A stretch of DNA of 64,000 nt from Rotaria sordida (taxonomy: Eukaryota; Rotifera; Eurotatoria; Philodinida; Philodinidae): assembly GCA_905250125.1 (NCBI GenBank), contig CAJNOL010000284.1, positions 105,443-169,442 on the forward strand, read 5' to 3'. Each line of letters opens with the position of its first letter. Positions within the stretch are counted from its first letter, which is position 1. Position numbers and translations under genes: made by a program. A model generated the notes under the pieces. It searched no databases. It worked only from the letters and a program-made list of their open reading frames with translations, and was not told the origin of the DNA. Of the stretch, positions 24,401-37,623 are shown piece after piece.

Positions 24401-27400
24401 ATGATAATCAACCAGCTATATATAAATATCAAGATACATTAAAACATCCTATTATCGTTTATGATATGGATAAATCAGCAAGAGTTCAACAAATAAAACA
24501 ATCTGATTATGATCAAACATGTCCTCAATTAATATTTGAATCACGATTTGAAGGTGGAAATTTACGACAAGTTAGACGTGTGTAAGAATAAATTTAAAAA
24601 AACAAAATTTTTTTTTCTTTCTTGTTGAGATTTTCAAGTAACACTTTCATTTTTGTAGAGGTCAATTTGAATATGAACTTATTCTTCGACCTGATCTTTA
24701 TACTCGAAGACATACACAATGGTATTATTTTCGTGTACAAAATATGATTGCAAATATAACTTATCGTTTTCGGATTATTAATTTAATGAAAAAAAGTAGT
24801 TTATATAGTGATGGTAAGCTTCTTTTTTTTTTGATTTTTCAAAATTCTTTAATTAAACAATTTATTTGCATAAGTATTGAATTTTTTAATTCTATTTACC
24901 GTTTCAATTCGAGCAGTTCATATTCACATAATAGAATTTGAGAATATATTTATTATTGAATATATACAATAAGACATTGGATTATTCATTGGAGATTATT
25001 TTTTTAAAAATAACTGCATTTTACAACTATTTTAAATTGTGTATTCCATAATAGACTTTAAAATAAACAACGAATTTCGAATTTTAATGTTTTTTTTTTG
25101 GCGACAAATTAAATGTTCAGTAAAATTTGTTCAGTATTATATACAAATTTTCAGTACAGAAATCAAATTATCAGTATAAAATTCAATCTTCATTAACTAT
25201 TACGTTTGTTCAGTTAACTAATTGTTTGCTCAGTAAATTAATAAATTGCTCAGTATTAAAATTAAAGTTTCAGTAATTAATTCAGTTTGCTGATTCAAAA
25301 ATTCATTTACTCAGTAACAAGTAGTATTTTTATCAGTAATCATTTTTATTTTTTCGATGAAAATATTTTGATGTAAATAGAAGAATGGGTCCACATTGAC
25401 TGATGATGGCATCATCAGGCAAAATATTTTATTCTACTTTCTTGTCCTTTTCTTCGCTTTATACTAGTAGATAAATGGGAATGGTTAGATAGTGTGTGCA
25501 ATTACCCAGCATTTTCAATAAGTCTATGTATAAACATTTTATTGTGACCATTCGATGAAACTACTGTAAACCACCACCTGCTGCTAAAAATGTGAAAATT
25601 GGTGAAAAAAGACGTCGCGGTAGACCAACAAAATCCAAAAAGGCGTTATTGATTCAATAAATTTCTGTTAATTGGAATTATACTTTTTTCTACTGAAATA
25701 AATTATTAAAAAACTGAACAAAAAAAAAATTAAATACTGAATCTTTATAAATTAAATACTGAATTTTTTGAATTCTTTACTGAACTTCTTGAATTATTTA
25801 CTGAGCAAAAAAGAATTTTTTACTGAACAAGAACTACTGAACACGCGATAAAAAATTTACTGAACATTCATAATAAAATACTGAACAATTAAATACAAGC
25901 CTTTTTTTTTCTTAATAAATAGTCTCAAATTCAAAGAATTAAATATACCAATGGATTTTTTGGAATTTTTCTCAAAAGCAAGAAAATTATCTTTTTGTTT
26001 TTACATATAGAACAGTTAAAATGTAAAATATCGAACCTGTATACGATCATATATTTATAGTTTAAATCAAGTAAAACTGTGTTATAATATGGTCGTAACT
26101 CTATTCAGAGAAAAATAAATACGATCGATCAGTTTCACTGTTTTTGTTTGCAAACAGTCTTATTTATCTTCATTTGATATTTGTCATCAATTATATTGTT
26201 GCTCACAATTACCTTTATCTCAATTGTCAATAATGATTAGGATTTTGTTTTTGTAAGCCACTGATTCAAATAATAGATTTGAATAAGCAAAAAAAAAACA
26301 TTTGCTCAATAATAAGAGTATAAACTTACTTTAAAAATTAGAAAGTATAACTAAATTAAACTTTTTCGTAGAATAGAAGAGATCAGGTCTTCTATTATGT
26401 GTTCGGCACAGCGTTCATACAATGAGGTCGTCTATAGCAGGCAGAACTTTTATGTAGTTTATTTATCTCTGAATCAAAATTCTAGAATATTTATGTCATT
26501 AATTAGCATATAAATATATATAGTTAATATCTTGAAAATCTATCAGTAACAGTTATCTAATTGAATATTTATTAGAGAAAAAAAATTCGCTTAAGAGTTA
26601 TTGTCTCTGAAAAAATCGATATAAGCATAATCCACGTATCTAAATATTTGATTTAAATTAATGATTTAACAAAATAGAATAATAAAAGTCATAGTAAGAA
26701 TAAAATTGAAATGTATTAATTGTTGATTAAATAAGATAAATTGTTGATAAATTAGGTATGCAAATTCTTCTATTCTCTGAAGTTGATGCAAAAAAAGAAT
26801 GTCGAAGTTGGTATCGTGTTGGCCATCATATTAATTATTCTGAAACCAAACAACATTCATATAATTCGTTACTTGAACGAGATATTAATTATTATGAACT
26901 TGACTTTCAATTAGTATGTTAAAAACAAAAACAAAAAACTTTCGAAATTATTTTTAATTTATCTTAGGAATTTTCACATTCTGGTGATACATGTTATATA
27001 GCTCATTGTTATCCATATACATATACAGATTTAAAAGATGATTTAGAACATTTGTCAACGACAAGATCACGTGACATATTTCGTCGAGATATTTTATGTG
27101 AATCTCAAGCAGGAAATTCATGTTTTATAATAACTGTAACAGATGAATGTAAGACAAAAAAAAATAAATAAATAATTGTATTCTTGTATTTATTTTTTAA
27201 AATTTTTTAAGCTGTACCATTACATAAAAAAAAAATTGTTTTTATTACTGCACGAATACATCCAGGTGAAACAAATTCAAGTTATATGATGCGCGGTTTA
27301 CTTGAATTTATAACATCGAATGATAAAACTGCTCAAGTATAAATTCAGTTGTTTTTTCTCAATAAATTTCAATAGAAAAAAAAAGTTTTTTTTTCTTCTT

Positions 27401-30400
27401 GTTTTTAATTAGAAATTACGATCAGAATTAGTATTTAAAATAGTGCCAATGCTTAATCCTGATGGTGTTATTGTTGGTAATTATCGATGTTCATTAACAG
27501 GAAAAGACATGAATCGCAATTTTCGTCATCCACGTAAACAAGCATTTCCTATTATTTATCATATAAAAGAACTTATACAAAATCTTCAACGAGAACGAAG
27601 AGAAGTACAAAATATTAATGAAACACCAGAAATAGAGAAGTTTGGAGATTTTTTTTGTCTATTTATATAGATATTGGCTTTTTGTGATCTTCATGGTCAT
27701 AGTCGAAAATCGAATGTATTTGCCTATGGCTGTGATGGATGTGATGGACCACAACCGGATATGAAAAATTTTTTATATGCTCGAGTTTTACCATTTATTA
27801 TGTCAAAAACGGTAAAATCGAAATGATTTCTATTGTTCAAATTGATCTAATTCATTTAATTTTGTTCAGTTTGTTAGAATTAATTAGGACCTAAGAATTT
27901 GTTAAATTTCTGATATTTGGAAAGACGATCTCTTTATATTTATTTTGACGATCAGGATATGTCAAGTAACTAATATATTCTAGATAATAATCCTGATCGA
28001 TCTGAATTGAATTCTATTATTTCAATTTTGCTTGAAACAAAACCACTAATTTTGTCTTTTTTTTTTATCTAATACTAATGATCGATTATGGAAATATCAG
28101 ATTGATTAAGAATTTAATCAAGATTGTAAAAATGATAAGTTTTGATTTAATTGAACTCAATTAATTAAACAATATGTACGTATTGTAGATAATTGTGATG
28201 AGAGTCAATATAATCTACTCTTAATATGAATTATCAATAAGATTGATATTGTTAAATTGTCTGAAAAGTATGATTCGAATGTTACATAACGAATATGAAA
28301 CTGTCTATCATTTTCAGATTGTCTATTATATAAATAAATGTATTCTCATTTACTGATCATTAATGCTTCATAAATATAGGTATAGATGAGAAAAAATTGT
28401 CGATAATACATTATTTTCATGTTAGAAATCGAAAAAGTGCTCATAAACCGATATACTTAGATCGTTGATAAATTTAGTAACACATATCCCTATTCTAGAA
28501 GAACAAATAAAAACTATAAATCGAATAAAATACTGATATCTCGGATCCGTCAATAACTTAAATGGATTAATTCATAAGGCTTTTATCAGTTGAACAAATA
28601 AGCGTATCTCTAATTTCATCTATAAATTTATATAATTGAAAAAAAAGTTGACAAAATAAAATGTTTTATTTATTAATTTTCAGGCACCAGATATGTTTGC
28701 ATTTGATTATTGTAAATTTCACATACATCGATGTAAAGAATCAACTGGCCGTGTTGTTATGTGGAAAGAAATGTTAATAAAAAATAGTTTTACATTAGAA
28801 GCATCATTTGCTGGAACAAGCATTGTGTAAGTTTTCTTCTTTTTTTAAATAATATCTAATGAACCAATATACTTAAATATTCAATCGATTTTTATTCTAT
28901 CTTTTCATTATAAAGAAACTTTGATGAGATATGAAAAAGACCTGAGAAAGATTCATTCCGTTAGACATTCATTCTCAATTTATGATTGTTTTACAGACTT
29001 GTCGACATTCGAAAAAAAATTCGAATAACATTTTCTTAATCGGAGATTTTTCTCATTGATAAGCGTCAGTGTCAATAGGATATTCAAAAGTTTTCATCCG
29101 AAATCAATAGTTCTACCTCAAAATAATGAGTACTTCAGATAACTCAAGTTGATCGATTTGTTAATAAAACTATTCTCTTTTTAAAGTTCGATTATCTCGA
29201 TAAAAAAAGATGATTGATTGATATATTTACGTGTAAAATATATTTATGCTCTTTTTTTTTTGTTTAGTTAATAATCCTTTTAAAACATTGTCAATATAAG
29301 TTATTTCTAAGATGTTGATCATCTCTTTTTATTCACATAAATCAATTTAATTAATTCGATAATAGAGAATTCATCAGGCAAATCAATTCGAAAATAATTC
29401 AAAATCTATATAGATTTTCTCCTATAGGAAAGATATATTTTTGAGATCTGTCATTCTATATCTGTCTTTACTAATTATACAAAGTCAATTAAAGTAAAGA
29501 CATACCTATAAGAGAGTCTATTAGATCTTGCTTCTTTTTTGTGTTTGTATTTCCACTCTCACTTTCACCTTCAAAAAATAATTTTACACATAAGTGTCAA
29601 CTCAACAGTACAACGTGTAGCAATGTCATAGCACGTGAAGCATCAGTTTATGTCAGAGAAAACAAATCTTTTTCAAGTGTTTTTTTTTTCATATCTGATC
29701 GAGATCTTCTTATAATGAAAAGATAAAAAATGCAAAGAGATTGAATATCTAAGAATGTTTGTTTGTGAATTTTGCAATTGAATTTATTTCTTAAAGAGAA
29801 AGACCATGTCATTTTAATATACAAGATTATGAAAAATTTGGAGAATGTATTTGTAAATCATTAAAACAATATTTAGATGTTCTACACGATTCAACGTAAC
29901 GATTAATCTTTTTTCTTTTTTCTATTAATAGAAACAAATTTGTATTTGTAGACGATTAGAATCAATATTTTTGGATATAACAAAAAATGTTCTTCATAGA
30001 TTAGATAAAAATAAAATTCCATTTGGATTATTACCTTCTCTTTATCCCGGTTAGTTTTATTCTCTCAATTTTATTAATAAATCTAAATTTTTTAGAAGAA
30101 AAACAATTAAATCAATCTGTAATATCAATTAATTCCGTAAGCAATTGTTTAGAAATTTTAACACAATGTCATGAAATAATCAATGATCAAGATGCTTCAA
30201 GGTTTTATTTTTTTTTAAATATAATAATTTGAATTTAAAAAAAAAAATTTATGTTAGTTCAAGTGATTCAGATAGTGATCCAGAAGGTGGTGAATTACCT
30301 GATATACCATATTCAAAAGAGAAAGCAATAACAAAGAAAAAATCAAAAAAAAAACGAACTGATAAATCGAATGAAGAACATCTTCAAAAATCAAATCGTA

Positions 30401-33400
30401 AACGTCAGGTAAAAATTTTTTCAATAATATTAATCAAATATTATTTTTACTAATATAATCAATAACCTACTCATTACTTAGGTTAATCGTTCAAAATCTA
30501 TGAAATTATCTAAATTGGTGAGAATTTATTGTTGTGGAATTATCTATTTGTTTTCTTTCGATTGATATCATATTTATATGAAATAATAATTTCATTAGGG
30601 AAAGAATGAGTATAATAATGACCATCAAATACGTGTATCGTATCCATTTACATCAGAAGTTGATATTAATTCACAACTAAAACTTTCACTTGCTGTTGAT
30701 CAGGTTCAAAAAAAATATTTTATTTAAATAACAATATCACATTTATTGATACTACACATATTTATATATATGATAAATATAGATATACATACGTTTTTTT
30801 TTTGACTTAAGGGTACCCTCCCTCCTTTTCCGCAATTTCTGGAAAAGGATCATGAGAAAAATTTCAAATTTTCAAAGCAGATAAATCTTGTTCAATATTT
30901 GTCTGTCTTTCTCCAAGATGGTATGTTTGATCAAACTAAAAGTACTTTTACAAGCACTAGACATTGTTTGGACTAGGGAACCTTCTTTTTAAGAGCTAAC
31001 AAAAATCAACAGAACAAGATTTTTTGAAACAAAAAAAAAAAAAAATAAATATTCATTCCAAATAGTGTATAGTATATCTGAAAAAAGCTTCAACTCGATC
31101 GGACATATCAGATTGGAGAAACGAGATTATCTAATGTTTGAAAACAAGAATTTTTTAATACGAACATCTATTCACTATATAAGTACTATTTTAGCATGTA
31201 GAATCACAAATAAAAAAAAACAAAAATTTTGTATCAGAAAAGGATGGGGATACCCTTAAACAATTGGTTTTTTGTTGTTGTTCTGTTTATTTAATGTTTT
31301 AAATATTATTTTTATTTAGATGGATAAAACAACTCGAATGATACCAGAAAGAGGTTCATTATTTATAAGTAAATATGCAAAACGAAGTGGACACGGATTA
31401 CCAATTTTTACAACTGAACGTGCATTAGAACGTAGAAGTCAGGTTAGATTATTCAATTATTCAAATATATTATTTAGTAAACAATTAAATACTGATCTGC
31501 ATCTCTATAGAGATTCTTTTTTTTAATTCACATCAACAACAGATTTGATTATTTCACTTGCAAACAGGTTAAGCTAATTTAAGGGGATTCCCTGATAAAA
31601 TCCAATTTTTAGAAAAAAGTTTGAAGTTGAGTTTTTACCATAGGAAGATGCAGCGGAATTTCCTCTTTCGGAATATATATATAGCTTTTCAGAAAAGGGC
31701 CAAATTTGAAGAGACTTTCGAAGCTATTTTCATCCTCCTCCATCATGTTTTTTTTAGGAATTTTTCTGTTTTTTAAAAGTTTATTAGTTTAGGAAACATT
31801 ACCTTTTATCTGTTTCGGCATTGAATAAATGATTATATTTACTTAAATATGACCAACAGTGGTAGTTTAAATCATTTATTATAGTTTAAAAAGAATTACA
31901 CTGACACACACATTATCAATATAACATATTAATATTGTCTTTCCAGGTCAAGAAGTATGGGCCGGTTCCGACAGGAAAACACCAGAAATTGCTGGAACAT
32001 GGAACCAATATTCCGACGGAAAATTTTCGGATCTTTTCTGATGGATTTCGGCGAATTTCCTGTCCTGTCCGGTAGGAATCAGCGGGAAATCATCGGAAAA
32101 AATTGGAGAATTTCCAGCCGGAATACTGTTTTCGTATTCCAGTGATTTCCGGTGTTTTCCTGCCGGATACGGTGACTTTTCCCGCATCTGTCTTGTCGGT
32201 TCTAGTGAAATCCGATTATTCTCGGAGACCGGAATCATTGACCTGGGTTTTCCTGGACTGAAATGAAAAAATTCATTTCTAAAACTTGTTTAGTGTCTCG
32301 ATGTAAAAATATTTTGTAGGCTAAAATAACAGTAAAATGCCTATAACTCTGGAGGAAAAGTATATTGGACTTATTCCTTTAGGGTTTTTAATGTATGACT
32401 GTGGTCTACCTTGTGCAGAGAATCCAAATTGGAAAGGAGTTTATTACTTGAAATATTTCTCTCATTAGACGAGAAAAATCTATGAAAATTTGATAGAGAC
32501 ATCGTACACTCTGAAAGTCCGTCTGTGTGAAGTATTTATTTGATAAAAGTTATAAATTTTTACTATTTTTAATAAAATAATATTTGTTTTTATTTATTAG
32601 AAAAATAATTCTCTTCTACAAGATATTAATTATGATCAACAACTGGTAATTATTGTTTCTTTTATTAAAAAATAGAAAATATTGAATGGATATCAACCTC
32701 TAAACTATTTTTTTTTATTTCAAATTAAAAAATCTCTTATAGAATATAATTAGGACTTATTGAGTAATGAAACTTTTTATTGTAAATTTGATCATTAAGA
32801 GTATTTATCAAACTAAACTTTATATTACTATTTTCTACAAGATATACTTTTAAATATATCATCTAACAACAAAAAAATCAACTAAATATAGATGAAATCA
32901 TTAATTGAACAGACGTCATATCATTTAGAATTACAGAGAAAGAAAAAAACAGCTAAAACTAAACAATATATGAACTTTATTTAATAAATAGTCATATTCA
33001 GGATATTCTATCAACCATTTTTCCCATATAGAAAAACAACAATAGATGGATTTATAGACATTCTTCAATTATTTCTATTAATAAATATGTTTACATTCAA
33101 ACAATAAGATGATTTGGTATCCTTTCATCGAAAAATTTTATTCAGAAGTATTTCATCAGGAAAAATCAATAGAAATTTGTATTAGATAAACGTTATTATA
33201 TTAATATAAATGAGAGCATAATTGAATAGTTGATAAGATAGCCTCAACAAAATATGATTCTAATATTTAATTAATATTATTAAAATATTCGTCTTGAGAT
33301 AAATAATCTTTTTCATATCGTTTCATTTAATTAAGAATTTATTCATTCTGAAAAATAAATCTTTTTATTTTGTCGAGACTTATTTATATTATTGTAAAGA

Positions 33401-36400
33401 TGTTTCATCGTTGCTATTTTCAACACATTATCTTTCTTCAATTGATTAATCATTATGTAGAAGTTTCAATTGGAGATGAAGAGATTTTCATTAAGTCGTT
33501 GGTGGCAACCCTGCAATTTAGGCATATGTCAATGTGGAATTAGAGAAGGGCAATATTTACATGTACAAACTCTGATAAAAAGTGTTTTTGCTGTTCTTTC
33601 TACTGACTATAAGACTCGCTTTGAAAATGTTAGATAGTGAAATGACTCTATTGTTTATTTGTTTCTCTCCAAGGCAAGACTTCTTCAGTTTAACTCTGAA
33701 ATTGTCCAGAAAAAAGATTGTCTCGACGAAAAGAGAAAAAAAATTATGTTAATGAGAGAAGATAATTAATAGAGCTTCGATAAAATGAGAAGATATTGAA
33801 AAAGATGAATCATCAATAAATACATATCATTAAATAGAAAGAAAAAATAAATCCAACAAGTGTTTTAGATCTCTGATGATCACACCTGTTATTAATAAGT
33901 ATTAAAATATGACCATTTATTAAATAAATAAAGTTTATATATATAAAGGAGTGCTCCAGAAATTCTCATCCATAGTACAATCTATAGACCTGAAGCTTTC
34001 TAGTTATGTAGTACTAAGCATGTTCAATAATCTTCCTAAGTTTCAAAGATTTTGCTTTTATTGAATGCAAGAACGATCAATTTTAAGAACGTGTCAGAAT
34101 TTCTGGAACACAGTTTATACTAACGACGGAAGTACCCCAACTGATTAACTGCTTTTCAGCCCATACTTTGGGCACATAGAAGGGATCTCTAGGTTAGAAT
34201 AATCCTAAAAGGATTACTCTACCAATGATTTTTATGGGCTGAGATATTGAATTTTCAGGTTTTAGAAGATAAGAAGGATTTCGATCCTCCATTATGATTA
34301 TTTCGAAAACAAAAATGTGCTATTAACTAGAAATTCCATGATAAACTGACTGCATCATCAGCAAATTACTGTGAAATTTCTAGATTTTATTTCATTTCTA
34401 TAAACCACACTGTTCTTTTTTCTATTATATCAATCATCATTACAGAGGTAGTGGTCCACGAATGAGACGAGATCACGTTTTCCGTCCATTTGTCTCATCT
34501 AAATCTTTTTTGATCTCGGACTATTGATCTTATCAATGAGAGTCAAAGGTATATGCCGCTGTCCAAGGATGGAATATTAGTAAAATACGCTCTAACCTGC
34601 TCCAATCCTCGTTTAACTCGAAGATATTATCAATCGATAGAGCTTAAAATTCTCGACTCAGGAGACTTCACTCTAAGCCATTTTATTTAAAAAACTTCGA
34701 ACAAAAAGAAAAATCAAATATCATTTCAAACAGTCTATTCTGAGCCACTCCAACTCACGCTGATTCATGATCATTTACAATGGAAAAATTTGTGTTGTCA
34801 ATTGATAAGATTAGACATATTCGGATCAAATTAAAATTCTCACCGTCAAACTAATAAATTGAAAATATGAGCTGCTATTGACTTTTCCACGATCACGAAA
34901 AAACAAAAATAGACTCTACTGAAATTTTGAATTACAGACACCTTACATAAACTGTACATATTAGAATAAGACTATCTCCGTCCCTACAAGTTAACAGTAG
35001 CTCATATTTTCAATTTGTTAATTTGACCCGAATATGTCTAATCTTAGTAACTGATAACACAAATTTTCCATTGTAAATGACCATGGATTAGCGTGGATTG
35101 GAGTAGCTTAGAATGGATCGCTTGAAATGATATTTGAGTTTTTTTTGTTCGGAGTTTTTTAAATAAAATGGCTTAGAGTGAAGTCTCCCGAGTCGAGAAT
35201 TTTAAGCTCTATCGATTGATTATATCTTCGAGTTAAACAGAGGTTGGAGTGAGTTAGAGTAAATTTTGGTAATACCCTAAGGATGTAAGAGACTAGAAAT
35301 ACCAGCTGACACTACGTCACGTATTTGACCACTTGACATCTACTTCAACAGACAATGAAAGTTGTTCGTTCGATGTATATTCGTTGATATTCAACTTGAC
35401 GATATCGTCATTAACTTATCTTAACAAAATAATATAGTACAGTTGAATTCTCTTATTGACAATCAATTGTCGTCGCCTCAATTCATACCTATGATAAAGT
35501 ATGCATGAGTCGCATCAGGATACATCGATCAGCATCCAGGAGATTTTAAGTCTATCTAACAAAGTTTGGTCTAATGTTGATGCTAATGTTTGCAAACAGT
35601 TGAACTATCGTTTATTATGATTTATTCAATGCAGTCATTGCTGAAAATCACTCTGCGTTGAATATGTCTTTGAAGCTTATCTCACTATCATAATTAGATA
35701 TGAGCTATCTTCTAGTGTGATGCTATGATATTTTAAAAAGTGATATCTATAAAAACTTCATTTTGTTCTGTCTAGGATTCCAAGAAAATGGCTGTGACTT
35801 ATAGAAATGAGATAAAATCTGTAAATTTCATAGTAATTTGCTGATGATGCAGTCAGTTTATCATGAAATTTCTGGTTAACAGCATATTTTTGTTTTCAAG
35901 ATAATCGCAATAGAGAATCGAAATTCTTTCCATCTGCTAAAACTTGAATATTCAATATCTCAGCTGATAAGAACCATGGATCCAAATCCTTTTAGGATTA
36001 TTCTAGTATAGAGGATCCCTCTATGTGCTCAAAGTATGAGTTGAAAAGCGGTTAATCACTTGGGATACTTTCTCTGTAAGAAAAGAATATTTATGCCAAA
36101 TATCATGTTTTGAATTTTAAGATGTCACATCATATTTCAAATGTGAAAATTGTTCCTATATTTAATGTTCTACAGGGTGGTTCAAAAGTAATTGGACAGT
36201 ATTTGATTGCGAATAACTTTTGATAGGGATAAGACAGAGAGTTGTGATTTTCACTATTTGAAAGAGGAGATGAAGACGCATTGAACTATATAATATAAGT
36301 TAATTTGATTCAGTTTTTTCAAGGATCTAACGTGACGTTTTTGAAAAGCAATATACTCTGTAAGGTGACAAGACTGAATTTATTCTGATAAAGTGTGCAT

Positions 36401-37623
36401 TCGAACCGCTAGTCGAAAACCGACAAAACTGTACAAAGGCCAGACTTTGAAAGTTACTTCTATAGAAGTTGTAGGTATTCTACTCAAAATTCTGAGCCGA
36501 TTTTTCTATTAATTTCTGTGAAAAAATCACTTTTACGCGTTTTTCTTATTTTATTCGAAACGATTTTTTTCGCAATCTTTTTAGAAAAGTGACTAAGAAA
36601 ACTCTAGGACACATCTTACAAAACACATATAATATATAATTCTATGTATCCTCATCTCCTCTTTCGAACAGTGAAGACCGCAGCTGTCTATCGTTATTCA
36701 TATGAAAATTTATTCTCAATGAAAGACTGTCAAATAACATTTGGATCACCCTGTATATTGAAATGGTAGTGAATTGATGTTCACTGTGAATTAGCATTGA
36801 AAATAACAAGTTTCATTACTCAATCAATGATTTGATATAAGATATATTGATATTATATTTAATATAAAATAAATTTAGAGTGATGAATGTGATACCGATA
36901 TAGGAACAGGTAAACTATAACAAATTTTCAAATGAATAAATTTTGAAATAAATTGTTTAAGGTATTTATTTAACAAAAAGTAATCGTTCACAAATCGATA
37001 ATTCAAATGTGATTGATAAAAATTTGCATATAAAACGAACAAGTTCACTTGTTTCATATCCACATAATGAATTAGTTAATTCATCATCTAATCAAATAAT
37101 GACAAATAATATTTCATTACAAACACCAATATTTCAAAATTTACCACAAAGACGATTAAAAATTCTTCATCGTTTTCAACAAGAAAATCCTAAATCATTA
37201 AATAGAAATGAAATCGATGAAATAAATAATATATCACCATCAATAATAACAATGCCACATTTTATGGAATTTACAAGACGTTTAAGTCGTTCATCATCAA
37301 TTAATGATAATGATATAACAACAATCGATACACAAATTGATTCAAATACATTTAATTCATATAAAATACATGAAACACCTATTTTACATACAAAAAATTC
37401 GATTAATAATTCAAATATTAATTTAAAAAGAAGATTTTCACAAAAATTAAATAATCATCTTCTTAAACAACCATTAACTTCAATTGATTATATAATTAAA
37501 GAACGACCAATTAATTCTATACAAGATAACAATTATCAGAATCAATCAAATGAAACTCAACGTCTTAATCAAATTCTTAAAAAACAATTTTATTTACCAT
37601 TTGAAAAAAACAAAAGATTATAA
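21426..37623 (+). CDS. AGBL2: AGBL2/AGBL3-type cytosolic carboxypeptidase, three in-frame stops in exon 4
   Basis: M14D zinc carboxypeptidase; the family trims glutamate or tyrosine from tubulin tails in cilia and centrioles. I read 21 exons with phases that close throughout: 21426-21552, 22185-22320, 23437-23993, 24158-24581, 24659-24813, 26756-26913, 26968-27148, 27212-27336, 27413-27604, 27671-27811, 28684-28826, 29797-29895, 29952-30049, 30096-30201, 30258-30408, 30482-30517, 30599-30703, 31320-31442, 32601-32645, 36879-36909, 36962-37623 (1264 aa). N-domain [16 protein letters not shown] and [11 protein letters not shown] (about 395-440). Catalytic domain: HPGE zinc ligands His596/Glu599, NPDGV, DMNRNF, LHGHS with His693, and catalytic Glu771 in FTLEASF. 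Long Ser/Asn/Lys-rich tail. Exon 4 holds TGA 24286, TAA 24340 and TGA 24355 with no frameshift, so this copy may be a young pseudogene. The exon 1-2 start is less certain than the core. Confidence 0.88.
25115..25886 (+). mobile_element. MULE-derived element with arrays of TTCAGTA heptamers, in AGBL intron 5
   Basis: 772 bp bounded by AATTAAAT direct repeats (25107-25114 and 25887-25894). The left ~230 bp carries about eleven TTCAGTA-like words and the right ~210 bp about ten TACTGAA words, so the ends are inverted arrays. Between them lies a decayed C-terminus of a Mutator-like transposase: CNYPAFS at about 25500-25520 and, after a frameshift, YKHFIVTIR, a TGA, then [15 protein letters not shown] and [16 protein letters not shown] up to about 25660. 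This matches a SWIM zinc finger followed by an AT-hook. The rest of the transposase is missing. Confidence 0.75.
30811..31255. mobile_element. TTAA-flanked MITE in AGBL intron 17 (445 bp)
   Basis: Ends GGGTACCCTCCCTCCTTTTC and, reversed, GGGTATCCCCATCCTTTTC. Flanked by TTAA on both sides (30807-30810 and 31256-31259), which suggests a piggyBac-like target site, though a TA site inside TTAA cannot be excluded. No coding content. Confidence 0.72.
31946..32255. mobile_element. GC-rich snap-back element in AGBL intron 18
   Basis: A palindromic block dominated by CCGGAAA-type words. CGACAGGAAAACACCAGAAA on the left faces TTTCCGGTGTTTTCCTGCCG on the right, and the centre is at CCTGTCCTGTCCGGTAGG near 32065. 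Both outer ends carry CCAGGTCAA. Base composition is clearly unlike the surrounding intron. Antiparallel short ORFs are by-products of the palindrome. Confidence 0.7.
33944..34120. mobile_element. Short MITE in AGBL intron 19
   Basis: About 175 bp. Left end GTGCTCCAGAAATTCT and right end, reversed, GTGTTCCAGAAATTCT, set in TATAAA-like flanks that suggest a TA target site. It abuts the next element. 32646-33943 holds only intron sequence. Confidence 0.6.
34124..36076. mobile_element. PIF/Harbinger-type MITE, CGAGGAAA family, copy 2, interrupted by another element
   Basis: Ends CGACGGAAGTACCCCAACTG and, reversed, CAGAGAAAGTATCCCAAGTG, flanked by TAA (34121-34123 and 36077-36079). The outer arms (about 34124-34405 and 35785-36076) pair well, for example ATAAACTGACTGCATCATCA on the left and its complement on the right. 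The subterminal box TCCTAAAAGGATT is at about 34203. Length (1953 bp) is three times that of the sister copies because of internal insertions. Confidence 0.75.
34570..35278. mobile_element. Inverted-repeat element nested in the previous one
   Basis: Arms of about 330 bp. GATAGAGCTTAAAATTCTCG on the left mirrors CGAGAATTTTAAGCTCTATC on the right, and ATATGAGCTGCTATTGAC near 34870 mirrors GTTAACAGTAGCTCATAT near 34990. Outer words are GGAATATTAGTAAAAT and, reversed, GGGTATTACCAAAATT. No transposase. Confidence 0.72.
36173..36753. mobile_element. TA-flanked MITE, CAGGGTG termini (581 bp), AGBL intron 19
   Basis: Ends CAGGGTGGTTCAAAAGTAAT and, reversed, CAGGGTGATCCAAATGTTAT, each next to TA (36171-36172 and 36754-36755), a Tc1/mariner-type signature. 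The arms continue for about 130 bp (TCGAAAGAGGAGATGAGG against its partner near 36265). The middle is unique and non-coding. Confidence 0.8.
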
